Source of the DNA: CAYSCW01 sp964429795
GTDB lineage: Bacteria; Acidobacteriota; Aminicenantia; Aminicenantales; Aminicenantaceae
Reading direction: 5' to 3'
Length of the DNA stretch: 64,000 bases
NCBI GenBank assembly: GCA_964429795.1
Contig: CAYSCW010000005.1
Span: 1-64,000, forward strand
The notes beneath the pieces are model-generated. The model worked only from the letters and a program-made list of their open reading frames with translations, was not told the origin of the DNA and did no database searches. Numbering within the stretch: the first letter of the stretch is position 1; every line of letters begins with the position of its first letter. Of the stretch, positions 1 through 7,029 are shown piece by piece. Made by a program: the position numbers and the translations under genes.

Positions 1-464
1 GGGGGAGGAGGTGGTGGAGGAGGAGGTGGGGGAGGGGCAAGAAATGCGCTGTAGATTTCTACCTGAGGCAGATTCCCAGTGGTAAGAAGAGGATAAACCA
101 CTAAAATAAGTGCCATGATGACATGGACTGCCAGTGAGATGGGAAAGACTAAAGCTTTCATCCCTATATTTTTTTCCGGTTGGATAAACGAATCATGAAA
201 CATTTTAGCCTCCTTATGTGGAGTTTCAGACATTTTTTCTCTTATTTGAGTAGTAATCCTTGATGGCAGCAATTCCCAATATTCCTCTTTTCGAGAGACA
301 GATAAAAACTGGGCTGATAGATTTTCGAGTTTTTCCAGGCTCTCCAGCTCCTCTCTGCAGCTTGAGCAGGATTTCAGGTGATTCTTGACCTTTTCCTTCT
401 GTTTTTGGTCAAGCTCTCCGTCGAGATAAGCTCCTAGTCTATCCTTGATTTTCTTGTGACTCAT
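1..464 (-). CDS. Anti-sigma factor with zinc-finger domain joined to a TonB-like proline-rich region (partial, 3' end outside window)
   Basis: About 154 codons are visible before the window edge. The N-terminus reads MSHKKIKDRLGAYLDGELDQ and is followed by a zinc-binding H-x3-C-x2-C (HLKSCSSC, about residues 28-35), the signature of ZAS-type anti-sigma factors that hold an ECF sigma factor at the membrane. A hydrophobic segment follows at about residues 108-126 (LVFPISLAVHVIMALILVVY), then a run of at least eleven prolines, as in TonB, where the proline-rich stretch spans the periplasm. The ATG at 464 has AAGGAG upstream, inside the end of the sigma gene 12 bases away, so the pair is translationally linked. 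The inferred role is to bind the upstream sigma factor and pass on an envelope signal, perhaps through a TonB-type C-terminal domain that cannot be seen here. An alternative ATG lies at 479. Confidence 0.75.
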   Translation of the reverse strand, partial: MSHKKIKDRLGAYLDGELDQKQKEKVKNHLKSCSSCREELESLEKLENLSAQFLSVSRKEEYWELLPSRITTQIREKMSETPHKEAKMFHDSFIQPEKNIGMKALVFPISLAVHVIMALILVVYPLLTTGNLPQVEIYSAFLAPPPPPPPPPPP

Positions 465-475
465 CAATATCTCCT

Positions 476-1042
476 TCATAAGTATTCAGAGAGGAGGGTT
501 TTCATTTTTTTTCTGGCTCTTTTCAGGCGGGACATCACTGTTCCCTGAGGAATGTCCAATGTCTGAGATATCTCTTTATAACTGAGATTTTCATAAGTTC
601 TTAAGATAAAGACAATCCTCTGATCAGAAGGAAGAGCCCTCAGAGCGTCCTTGAATTTGCGTTCCATTTGATTTCTTTGGAGCTCTTCATGAGGCGATTC
701 TTGTCTTTGAGAAGAATCACTATGGGTGATTCTGTCTTCTCTTTCTCCGAGAGGCTCCTCCCTTTTTCTTTTATCAAGATAATTAAGAGTGGTGTTCAAG
801 GCGATTCTTCGAATCCAGGTGTAGAAGTTCATCCCGTCTTTAAATCTATCCAGGGAAAAATAGGCCTTGACGAAGGTTTCTTGAGAGAGATCATCAGCAG
901 ACTGATGGGCATGGGTCATCCCGTGGCAGAGGAAATAGATGTTTTTTCCGTATTTTCTGATCAAAGCTTCAAAGGCCTCCATGTCTCCCTCTTTTGCTCT
1001 GGAAATAAGCTTTCTCTCATCGATTCTTTCCATTTGCCTCAC
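476..1042 (-). CDS. ECF-family RNA polymerase sigma factor
   Basis: 188 residues, the normal size for an extracytoplasmic-function sigma factor. Region 2 (about residues 20-90) has the conserved DDLSQETFVKAY and FYTWIRRIALNTTLNYLD segments that bind core polymerase and the -10 element. Region 4 (about 130-182) has LPSDQRIVFILRTYENLSYKEIS and a helix-turn-helix for -35 recognition, ending GTVMSRLKRARKKMK. It directs polymerase to an envelope or stress regulon and is presumably held inactive by the anti-sigma protein encoded just downstream. The listed start is GTG (1042), with GGGAG five bases upstream; an ATG at 1033 is an alternative. The TGA stop overlaps the ribosome-binding site of the anti-sigma gene. 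Confidence 0.92.
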   Translation of the reverse strand: MRQMERIDERKLISRAKEGDMEAFEALIRKYGKNIYFLCHGMTHAHQSADDLSQETFVKAYFSLDRFKDGMNFYTWIRRIALNTTLNYLDKRKREEPLGEREDRITHSDSSQRQESPHEELQRNQMERKFKDALRALPSDQRIVFILRTYENLSYKEISQTLDIPQGTVMSRLKRARKKMKTLLSEYL

Positions 1043-1207
1043 TCAAGCTCCCAAAGTATATACAGTTGAAACCAGGAAATATTCCCTCAGCACTGCTTTT
1101 ACGCTCAATATTCCCCGACTGTTTATATAAAAAGCAACTTTTGTGCCTGAAAAAAAATTTTTAATTTATTTTTTTTCATATAGATAAGGTAAACTCAGAG
1201 GTTTCTT

Positions 1208-1228
1208 TCTGTAAAGTTACTTTACAGA
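1208..1228. repeat. Perfect 21-bp inverted repeat between sigma gene and upstream lipoprotein gene
   Basis: Two 10-base arms (TCTGTAAAGT and ACTTTACAGA) surround a single central T. It lies about 165 bases upstream of the sigma gene start and about 28 bases beyond the end of the frameshifted lipoprotein gene, both on the minus strand. It could be an operator or part of a terminator. There is no T-run directly after it on the minus strand, so an operator or protein-binding site is slightly favoured. Confidence 0.5.
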
Positions 1229-1255
1229 TGTAAATATTTTTTTTAGATGCTGGTT

Positions 1256-1668
1256 TTAAAGGTTTTCTCTGGTTTCCTCCCAGTTTTTATCCTTCTTGAT
1301 TCTTTCAATCAATTCCTGTGCTCGCTGCTGGAGAGCTTTATGGAGAGATGCTTTTTGAGCCTGCTCGTGGGCCTTCTCCATCATTCCGCTGTTGAAGTAA
1401 CCTGCAGCAGCATTGTAGAAACAGGTAGACTTGGTCAGGCTAATTTTTGATAAGGAGGAAAGTCGAGAAGTTCCTCGAAGATGTTAAACGCTCTTTCCAG
1501 ACAGGAATAACTTCCTCGATTTAGAAGAGCCTGAGCTTCTTTTATCTTGCTGTTAAATTCTGCGATTTGCTCTGGTGAGACAAGTAATTTTTTTCTTGGG
1601 GCACAGGATAGAACTGATAAGAGAGCAAAGATTGAAGCTGTCCTTTGCCATTTATTTTTTACCAGCAT
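1256..1668 (-). pseudogene. Small TPR-like lipoprotein gene with a single-base frameshift
   Basis: The first frame gives 77 residues beginning MLVKNKWQRTASIFALLSVL, with a lipobox (LSVLSC) and then a helical segment (IKEAQALLNRGSYSCLERAF), ending at a TGA just after PPYQKLA. Restoring one base at about 1437 (GCCTGACC to GCCCTGACC) gives an uninterrupted continuation, LTKSTCFYNAAAGYFNSGMM followed by MEKAHEQAQKASLHKAL and a charged tail ending ENL at 1256. The joined protein would be about 137 residues with a TPR-like helix-pair pattern, exported and lipid-anchored. Function is unknown. The break is either real decay or a base-calling error in a C run. It lies upstream of the ECF sigma gene in the same orientation. 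Confidence 0.6.
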
Positions 1669-1978
1669 ATCTTTGAATGAAATTGAATATATTTATTATA
1701 AATTTACGTTTGATGGAAGCAAATTGTTTATATTTATGAGTAGGAGGTATGCCAAAGAGACATCCTTAATGGCCGGGTTTATTATTATTTTTAAAAAGAA
1801 AAAGCATCTTGTCAAAGACAATAATGAGGAACAAAATATAATTTCTTCTGGATAATAATCGTCTATTGAAAAATATTGAAAAAGGAAGAGTCAAGAGGCA
1901 AAATAACAGAGAAGGAGGATAGGGGAATTTGAGAAGTCCATAGAATACAGATTCTGAAAAGTCTGACTTAACCACGAT
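1669..1978. other. Intergenic, A+T-rich, no gene seen
   Basis: About 310 A+T-rich bases between two divergently transcribed genes. It should hold promoters for both the lipoprotein gene (minus) and the metalloprotease gene (plus), but I see no convincing hexamer pair. A minus-strand open frame across 1766-2083 has no recognisable features and is treated as spurious. Confidence 0.5.
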
Positions 1979-2800
1979 ATGAAGGTTTTTTCCCTCTATA
2001 AGGATTTTTTCCGGTTTGTAGAGAGAATCTCTTTGTCTCTTGGCAAATGGAAAATCTATTCCGAATTTTACTACCAGCCCCACCGGGAGTTTTTAGATAT
2101 TTTCTTCTCACACTTCCCGCTTCTCGATCCTTCATCCTTAAAGCAGAGAGTAGAGAAGATTAAAGTATCGGATTATTCCTGGCTCAAATCCCTCATATCC
2201 GTCTCTCCTCCCAAAAAAAATATCACCCAGGCATATAAGAGATGTATAGAAATTGTCCTTCCAAGAGAGGAGCCAGATGTTTATCTATTTGTTGGGTTTT
2301 TCAGTCCCGATGGATTTGTGATGAATTTCAAGGGCAAACCTGTGATTTGTTTTGGGCTTGAGAGATTCAGAGATTTCAGGTTGTTAAAGATTATTTTTGC
2401 CCATGAGTATGCTCATTTTCTTTTGAATTTGAGTGACGGAGATATTCCAGAGAAAATGAGGTTTAAATGGCTGTTGATTTCAGAAGGACTGGGAACGTAT
2501 TTTTCAAAATTAGCTTTCCCAAACTCTGCACTATCTGATCATCTTCTCTTCAGAAGGGACAGGTTGAATTGGTGCCAGGCGAATGAATCTTATCTGAGAG
2601 AAATCTGTTGTTCGGGTAAATTTTCTAACCAGGAACTGATGGATTTCTATTTCAAAGGAAACCCAAAGCTTGATCTTCCTCCGCGCGCTGGCAAATATCT
2701 GGGCTTTCAGGCTGTAAAAAAATATTTAGCTGATAATAAAGAAAAGGGTATCGGAAGCCTTTTAGCTAATAAAGAATCATCCCTTTCTCTACCACTGTAG
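1979..2800 (+). CDS. Putative zinc metalloprotease, DUF2268/DUF5700-like
   Basis: 273 residues without a signal peptide. The gluzincin-type motif HEYAH is at residues 142-146, with a likely third zinc ligand, glutamate 169, in the segment LLISEGLGTYFS. Upstream is a beta-rich stretch (DVYLFVGFFSPDGFV, KPVICFGLERF) and downstream a segment near residue 238 (PPRAGKYLGFQAVKKYL). This layout is that of DUF2268-type predicted Zn-dependent proteases. Substrate and location are unknown; the lack of a leader suggests the cytoplasm. The start is weakly supported because no good ribosome-binding site precedes the ATG. The C-terminus stops soon after the GYxxVKKYL helix, so the protein may be slightly short for the family. 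Confidence 0.65.
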   Translation: MKVFSLYKDFFRFVERISLSLGKWKIYSEFYYQPHREFLDIFFSHFPLLDPSSLKQRVEKIKVSDYSWLKSLISVSPPKKNITQAYKRCIEIVLPREEPDVYLFVGFFSPDGFVMNFKGKPVICFGLERFRDFRLLKIIFAHEYAHFLLNLSDGDIPEKMRFKWLLISEGLGTYFSKLAFPNSALSDHLLFRRDRLNWCQANESYLREICCSGKFSNQELMDFYFKGNPKLDLPPRAGKYLGFQAVKKYLADNKEKGIGSLLANKESSLSLPL

Positions 2801-2884
2801 TTCAGGACAAATTCCTGATTTATGATATAATCCAAAAAAGGGAAACATCAAGAGACATAGATTCTATTCTCTCTTTGAAACAAG

Positions 2885-3385
2885 ATGCGATTAACAAGAA
2901 TTATCGTTGACGAATCTTCTGATCTAGAAGAGGATTTTGCTCGCAAGCTTAAAATAGCCATCATCCCTTTTAACATCATCAACAAAGATGGGAAATCCAT
3001 AAGGATTATTCCCAACCGCAAAGAAAATCTTGAAGAAGGTATTTTCAGCAGCAAGGATTCATTTTTCAGATACCTTTCAAGAGCAAAGAAAAAAGATGAC
3101 ATTCCCACCACAGGAGCTATTTCTGTTGAGAAAGGCAAGATAAAATATTTCAACAGGGCTGCCCAAAGCTACGTAGGAGAACTTGATATTGAAGAGATCA
3201 AAATGCGGGATGAAATTATTCTGTACTTGCATCCTGAATTTTTGAAGGAAACAGAGGGGAAGCTTTTCTCTTCAGGGAAGGAGGAGCCTTTCCTGTTCGA
3301 AGGGAAAAGGTATTCTTTTAAATTGCAACAGCTCTATATTCAAGATGAACATATGGGAGCCAAATTGGAAATAAAGAAAAAATAA
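2885..3385 (+). CDS. DegV-like N-terminal domain protein, much shorter than family
   Basis: 166 residues. The first ~85 resemble the N-terminal lobe of DegV fatty-acid-binding proteins: TRIIVDESSDL near the start (family: TDSxxDL), AIIPFNIINKDGKS, a helix with FFRYLSRAKKK and then IPTTGAIS (family: PTTSQPS). DegV proteins are about 280 residues, and here the second lobe is replaced by about 75 unrelated residues rich in charged and beta-prone segments. It may be a small single-lobe lipid-binding protein or a degenerate copy. The ATG at 2885 follows a short A-rich leader. A strong hairpin sits just after the stop. Assignment rests only on the N-terminal pattern. Confidence 0.45.
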   Translation: MRLTRIIVDESSDLEEDFARKLKIAIIPFNIINKDGKSIRIIPNRKENLEEGIFSSKDSFFRYLSRAKKKDDIPTTGAISVEKGKIKYFNRAAQSYVGELDIEEIKMRDEIILYLHPEFLKETEGKLFSSGKEEPFLFEGKRYSFKLQQLYIQDEHMGAKLEIKKK

Positions 3386-3390
3386 ATTAT

Positions 3391-3416
3391 TCTGCATTAT
3401 TCATGGATAATGCAGA
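3391..3416 (+). terminator. Hairpin after the DegV-like gene
   Basis: Perfect 10-bp arms (TCTGCATTAT and ATAATGCAGA) with a six-base loop begin five bases after the stop codon. It is followed by TAAAAG, not a T-run, so it is either a 3'-end stabilising hairpin or a non-canonical terminator. Confidence 0.45.
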
Positions 3417-3753
3417 TAAAAGATGGGGAAGCTGACAATTTCAAATTGATAAAATTTCTCATATGTACGACAATAATTTTAGGGGGAAGATTTGGGATAT
3501 TCAAAAGGCGAAGCCTCCAAAGATTTTTTCCGGATTTATCAAAGTGATCCTTTGGCGATCAAGAAACTGATGTAACTATTGATGACTTTCTCGAGTTCAT
3601 AAAAAAGGGAAGAATTCCCTCGCTACCCATTTTCTGTTAATGAAAATGATCATAATCACGGAAATAAAGGTGCTTCCAATGACACTTAATTTATAATTTT
3701 TCAGTCTTTAAGATAGAAAAAGAGAAAAATATGATAAAATCTCTGGAAGAATC
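3417..3753. other. Intergenic, no gene recognised, upstream of the RND pair
   Basis: About 340 A+T-rich bases with no credible reading frame or RNA. It is expected to hold the promoter of the RND genes. Importantly, no membrane-fusion protein gene is present where one would normally precede RND pump genes. Confidence 0.5.
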
Positions 3754-6700
3754 ATGAAGATAACACAGATTTCAATCAAGAGGCCAGTCACCATCTTCAT
3801 GTTTTTTCTGGCCATTGTTCTTCTTGGTTTTGTCTCCCTTCGGGAGTTGAGTGTCGATCTTTTACCTGATATCAGCTACCCTCGTCTTTCTGTGATGACC
3901 CAATATCCTGGTGTAGCGCCTGAAGAAATAGAAACTTTAGTCACTGCCCCTTTAGAGGCTGCGGTGAGTCGCATTCCTGGCATGCGCCGGGTGGAATCTG
4001 TATCCAAAGAAGGGATCTCATACATGACCCTCGAATTCAGCTGGGGAACAGACATGGATTTTGCCATGCTCCACACTCGAGAGAAACTGGACAGTGCCCG
4101 GGATATGCTTCCTGAGGATGTGGAAAGCCCTACTATCATTCCCCTGGATCCCCAGAGTAAGCCCATCATAATTCTTGCTGTCTCCGGAGAGAGGACTCTT
4201 CTGGAGCTTAAAGAATTTTCTGAAGAGCTGGTCAAGCCTCGGTTGGAGCAGGTGGAAGGAATCGGATCGGCAGAGATTGCCGGAGGAGTGGAACGCGAGA
4301 TCCAGGTGGAGGTCAATCCCGAGCTTCTTGCCCTCTATGGCTTGTCTATAGATGAGATTTCCCAGCGTATTGATGCCTTCAACCGCAATCTTCAGGGAGG
4401 ACTTATCCGCAAAGGAAGATTCAAGTACGCTCTGCGCGTGGTGGGAGAGTTTGAGCTGGTGAGCGAAATCGGAGAGATCAGTCTCAAGACCACAGCAGAG
4501 AGAGGGATGGTCAGGCTCAAGGATGTGGCCCGGATCATAGATTCTATTAAGGAACGGGAAGGCATTACTCGCCTTAACGGCAACGAAAGCATCGGAATCC
4601 TTGTCCGGAAGGAATCGGGAGCGAATACAGTCAAGGTGACAAGACTTGCCCGGGATGTACTGGAGGAAATTGAAAAGGAATATCCTCAGATCGATATCCT
4701 GGAGGTTTATGAGCAGGCCAGATACATCGAAAATGCTATATCCTCTGTGCTCAAGTCGATCATCTATGGTGCTATCCTGGCATTTCTGGTGCTTTTTATC
4801 TTTCTTCAGGATCTGAAAACGCCCACCATCATTGCTCTGGTCATACCTATTTCCATCATCGCCACCTTTAACCTTCTCTATTTTCAGGATATCACCTTGA
4901 ATATCATGTCTCTGGGAGGGTTGGCCCTTGGAGTGGGAATGCTGGTGGATAACTCCATCGTGGTCTCGGAGAGTATTTTCAGGCATAAAAGCCAGGGGAC
5001 AAGACTTATAGATGCCGCCTATGTGGGTACAAAAGAAGTGGGGATGGCTGTAACCGCCTCCACCCTGACCACAATATCTGTATTTCTCCCCGTCATCTAT
5101 GTCCATGGAGTGGCAGGCCAGCTTTTTAAAGACCAGGCGCTCACCGTCACTTTTGCTCTCATCTCATCGCTTATCGTCTCTTTAACCCTTCTTCCTATGC
5201 TCTCTTCGCGGAGGTTTGAATTTGAAAAGAAGGGAGGGAAGAGGGATGAAGAAGTCAGGAAAAAGGAAGAGAGAGAAACAGCAAAGAGAAAATCAAAGTG
5301 GGGATATTTGCTCTTCCTCTACCAGGGTTTGCGCTGGCTGATCTATTTCATTTTTAAGGGCATTTATATTGTGTTCAACTTTGTGGGCAGCTTTCTTCTG
5401 CAGCTCATCCTCATGGTGTTTCATTACCTCACTCTTCCCCTCAGGCCTTTTCTCAAAGTTATTTTTAAGGGATTCAATTTTCTCTATGAAAAATTTGAAG
5501 GCTTTTACCACCGGTTCCTTATCTGGACACTGGAAAATAAAGGAAAGGTTCTGGCTGGCTCTCTGGGATTTTTAATCTCGACAGCGATTGTTGCCACTCA
5601 AATACCCCGGGAGCTCATGCCCAAACCCGAGGCTTCCTCATTTGAGTTAAATCTGACCACACCTATAGATTATTCTCTGGAGCAGACTGCGGATGTGGTT
5701 GCATCCTTGGAGAGTTGGATGAGAGAGCGGGACACCATACAGGAATTTTTCTCTCAGATCGGCATTGTCAGCGGTTTGGAGAGTTCTAACCCTGATGTTT
5801 CCATAAATTCGGCCAGAATTTATGTGGAAGTCAAGAGCCGCGCTCACCTGGAAAGGATCATTGAAGGGATGAGGGCATGGCTCTCCGGACTTCCAGGGCT
5901 TCGCTTTTCTTTTCTCAAGGAACAGTCCACTCTCATCGAATTCTTGGCCTTCGCCACCGCAGAGGTGGGTCTTAAGATCAAGGGCGATGATTTGGACCGT
6001 CTGCGGGAGATCGCAGAAGAGCTTGAGAAAAGCTTAAAAGAGATTAAGGGGATTGCGGATTTAAACACTAATATTGGAGAGGGAAAGCCGGAATTTCTGA
6101 TAAGAATCAGGAAGGAAGCCCTGGAGAAATACGATATCTCACCTGCCGCCATAAGCAATTTTCTGGTGGATGCAGTAAGAGGAGAAAAGGCATCCAAATT
6201 TAGAGAATTAGAGAAGAAATACGACATACTGGTCCGTCTGGAACAGAAAACTAGGGAAAACATCGATTCCCTTCTCGATGAACAGATTCCTTATGCCGGA
6301 ACCCTTATTCCCTTGAGAGAGCTGGTCTCGTATCAAATAGTCAGAGGGCCTAAGGAGATCCGGCGTGAAGACCAACAGAGAGAGGTTCTCCTTACTGCCA
6401 ATCTTATGGGCACCAAGATCAGCCAGGTTGTCCCCAAAATCCAAGAAAAGATTGATGAACTCAATCTGTCTTCCGGCTACAGAATAGTCTTCGGTGGTGA
6501 GCAGGAAGAGATGAACAAGTCATTCAGAAGCCTGGTTTTTGCCTTTTCTTTAGCTGTCCTTTTAGTCTACATGATTATGGCTGCCCAGTTTGAGTCCCTT
6601 AAGCATCCCTTCTTGATTATGTTAACCCTTCCCATGGGTTTAATCGGTGCGGTTTGGGCCTTGTTTATCACCGGGCAAACCTTGAACGTTATCTCTATCA

Positions 6701-7029
6701 TCGGGATGGTGGTTTTAGCCGGGATCGTGGTCAATGACGCCATCGTCAAGATAGATTACACCAACCAGTTAAGGAAGAGAGGCTTCGGCCTTAGAGACGC
6801 TATCATGGAAGCCAGTCGAGTCAGACTCCGCCCCATATTGATGACCACGGTCACCACAGCCTTTGGCCTCTTTCCTATGTCCTTAGGTCTGGGGAGAGGG
6901 TCAGAGCTTCAACAATCCTTGGCCATATCTGTTATTGGCGGACTTATCCTGGCCACTTTCTTGACCTTAATCCTCATTCCTTTAGCCTATGAGCTGGCGG
7001 AAAAGAAAAAAGCTCAAGAGAAGAGATGA
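3754..7029 (+). CDS. RND-family efflux pump inner-membrane subunit with an enlarged central linker
   Basis: 1091 residues, AcrB/MdtB-like: N-terminal ITQISIKRPVTIFMFFLAIV with TM1, a periplasmic porter domain, TM2-6 with the proton-relay segment GMLVDNSIVVSES (about 395-407; one Asp then Asn where AcrB has Asp-Asp), a second porter domain, and TM8-12 with GIVVNDAIVKIDYTNQLRKR. Such proteins use the proton gradient to drive substrate out through a fusion protein and a TolC channel. The linker between TM6 and TM7 (about residues 490-610) is some 60-70 residues longer than usual: a lysine/glutamate-rich stretch is followed by several hydrophobic segments (GYLLFLYQGLRWLIYFIF, VFNFVGSFLLQLILMVF). 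The stop overlaps the next gene by four bases. Confidence 0.92.
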   Translation: MKITQISIKRPVTIFMFFLAIVLLGFVSLRELSVDLLPDISYPRLSVMTQYPGVAPEEIETLVTAPLEAAVSRIPGMRRVESVSKEGISYMTLEFSWGTDMDFAMLHTREKLDSARDMLPEDVESPTIIPLDPQSKPIIILAVSGERTLLELKEFSEELVKPRLEQVEGIGSAEIAGGVEREIQVEVNPELLALYGLSIDEISQRIDAFNRNLQGGLIRKGRFKYALRVVGEFELVSEIGEISLKTTAERGMVRLKDVARIIDSIKEREGITRLNGNESIGILVRKESGANTVKVTRLARDVLEEIEKEYPQIDILEVYEQARYIENAISSVLKSIIYGAILAFLVLFIFLQDLKTPTIIALVIPISIIATFNLLYFQDITLNIMSLGGLALGVGMLVDNSIVVSESIFRHKSQGTRLIDAAYVGTKEVGMAVTASTLTTISVFLPVIYVHGVAGQLFKDQALTVTFALISSLIVSLTLLPMLSSRRFEFEKKGGKRDEEVRKKEERETAKRKSKWGYLLFLYQGLRWLIYFIFKGIYIVFNFVGSFLLQLILMVFHYLTLPLRPFLKVIFKGFNFLYEKFEGFYHRFLIWTLENKGKVLAGSLGFLISTAIVATQIPRELMPKPEASSFELNLTTPIDYSLEQTADVVASLESWMRERDTIQEFFSQIGIVSGLESSNPDVSINSARIYVEVKSRAHLERIIEGMRAWLSGLPGLRFSFLKEQSTLIEFLAFATAEVGLKIKGDDLDRLREIAEELEKSLKEIKGIADLNTNIGEGKPEFLIRIRKEALEKYDISPAAISNFLVDAVRGEKASKFRELEKKYDILVRLEQKTRENIDSLLDEQIPYAGTLIPLRELVSYQIVRGPKEIRREDQQREVLLTANLMGTKISQVVPKIQEKIDELNLSSGYRIVFGGEQEEMNKSFRSLVFAFSLAVLLVYMIMAAQFESLKHPFLIMLTLPMGLIGAVWALFITGQTLNVISIIGMVVLAGIVVNDAIVKIDYTNQLRKRGFGLRDAIMEASRVRLRPILMTTVTTAFGLFPMSLGLGRGSELQQSLAISVIGGLILATFLTLILIPLAYELAEKKKAQEKR

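Noticed and set aside
1..40. G-rich start of the window as a G-quadruplex or simple repeat
   Set aside because: On the other strand it encodes the proline run of the anti-sigma/TonB-like protein in frame, which explains the composition.
1766..2083. 105-codon minus-strand frame overlapping the metalloprotease start
   Set aside because: Hydrophobic but without any recognisable family pattern, overlaps a better gene by about 100 bases, and consists partly of A/T-run translation.
4018..5106. 362-codon minus-strand frame inside the first RND gene
   Set aside because: Lies wholly within a clear RND coding region; composition (His, Asp, Gly rich) is typical of an antisense shadow.
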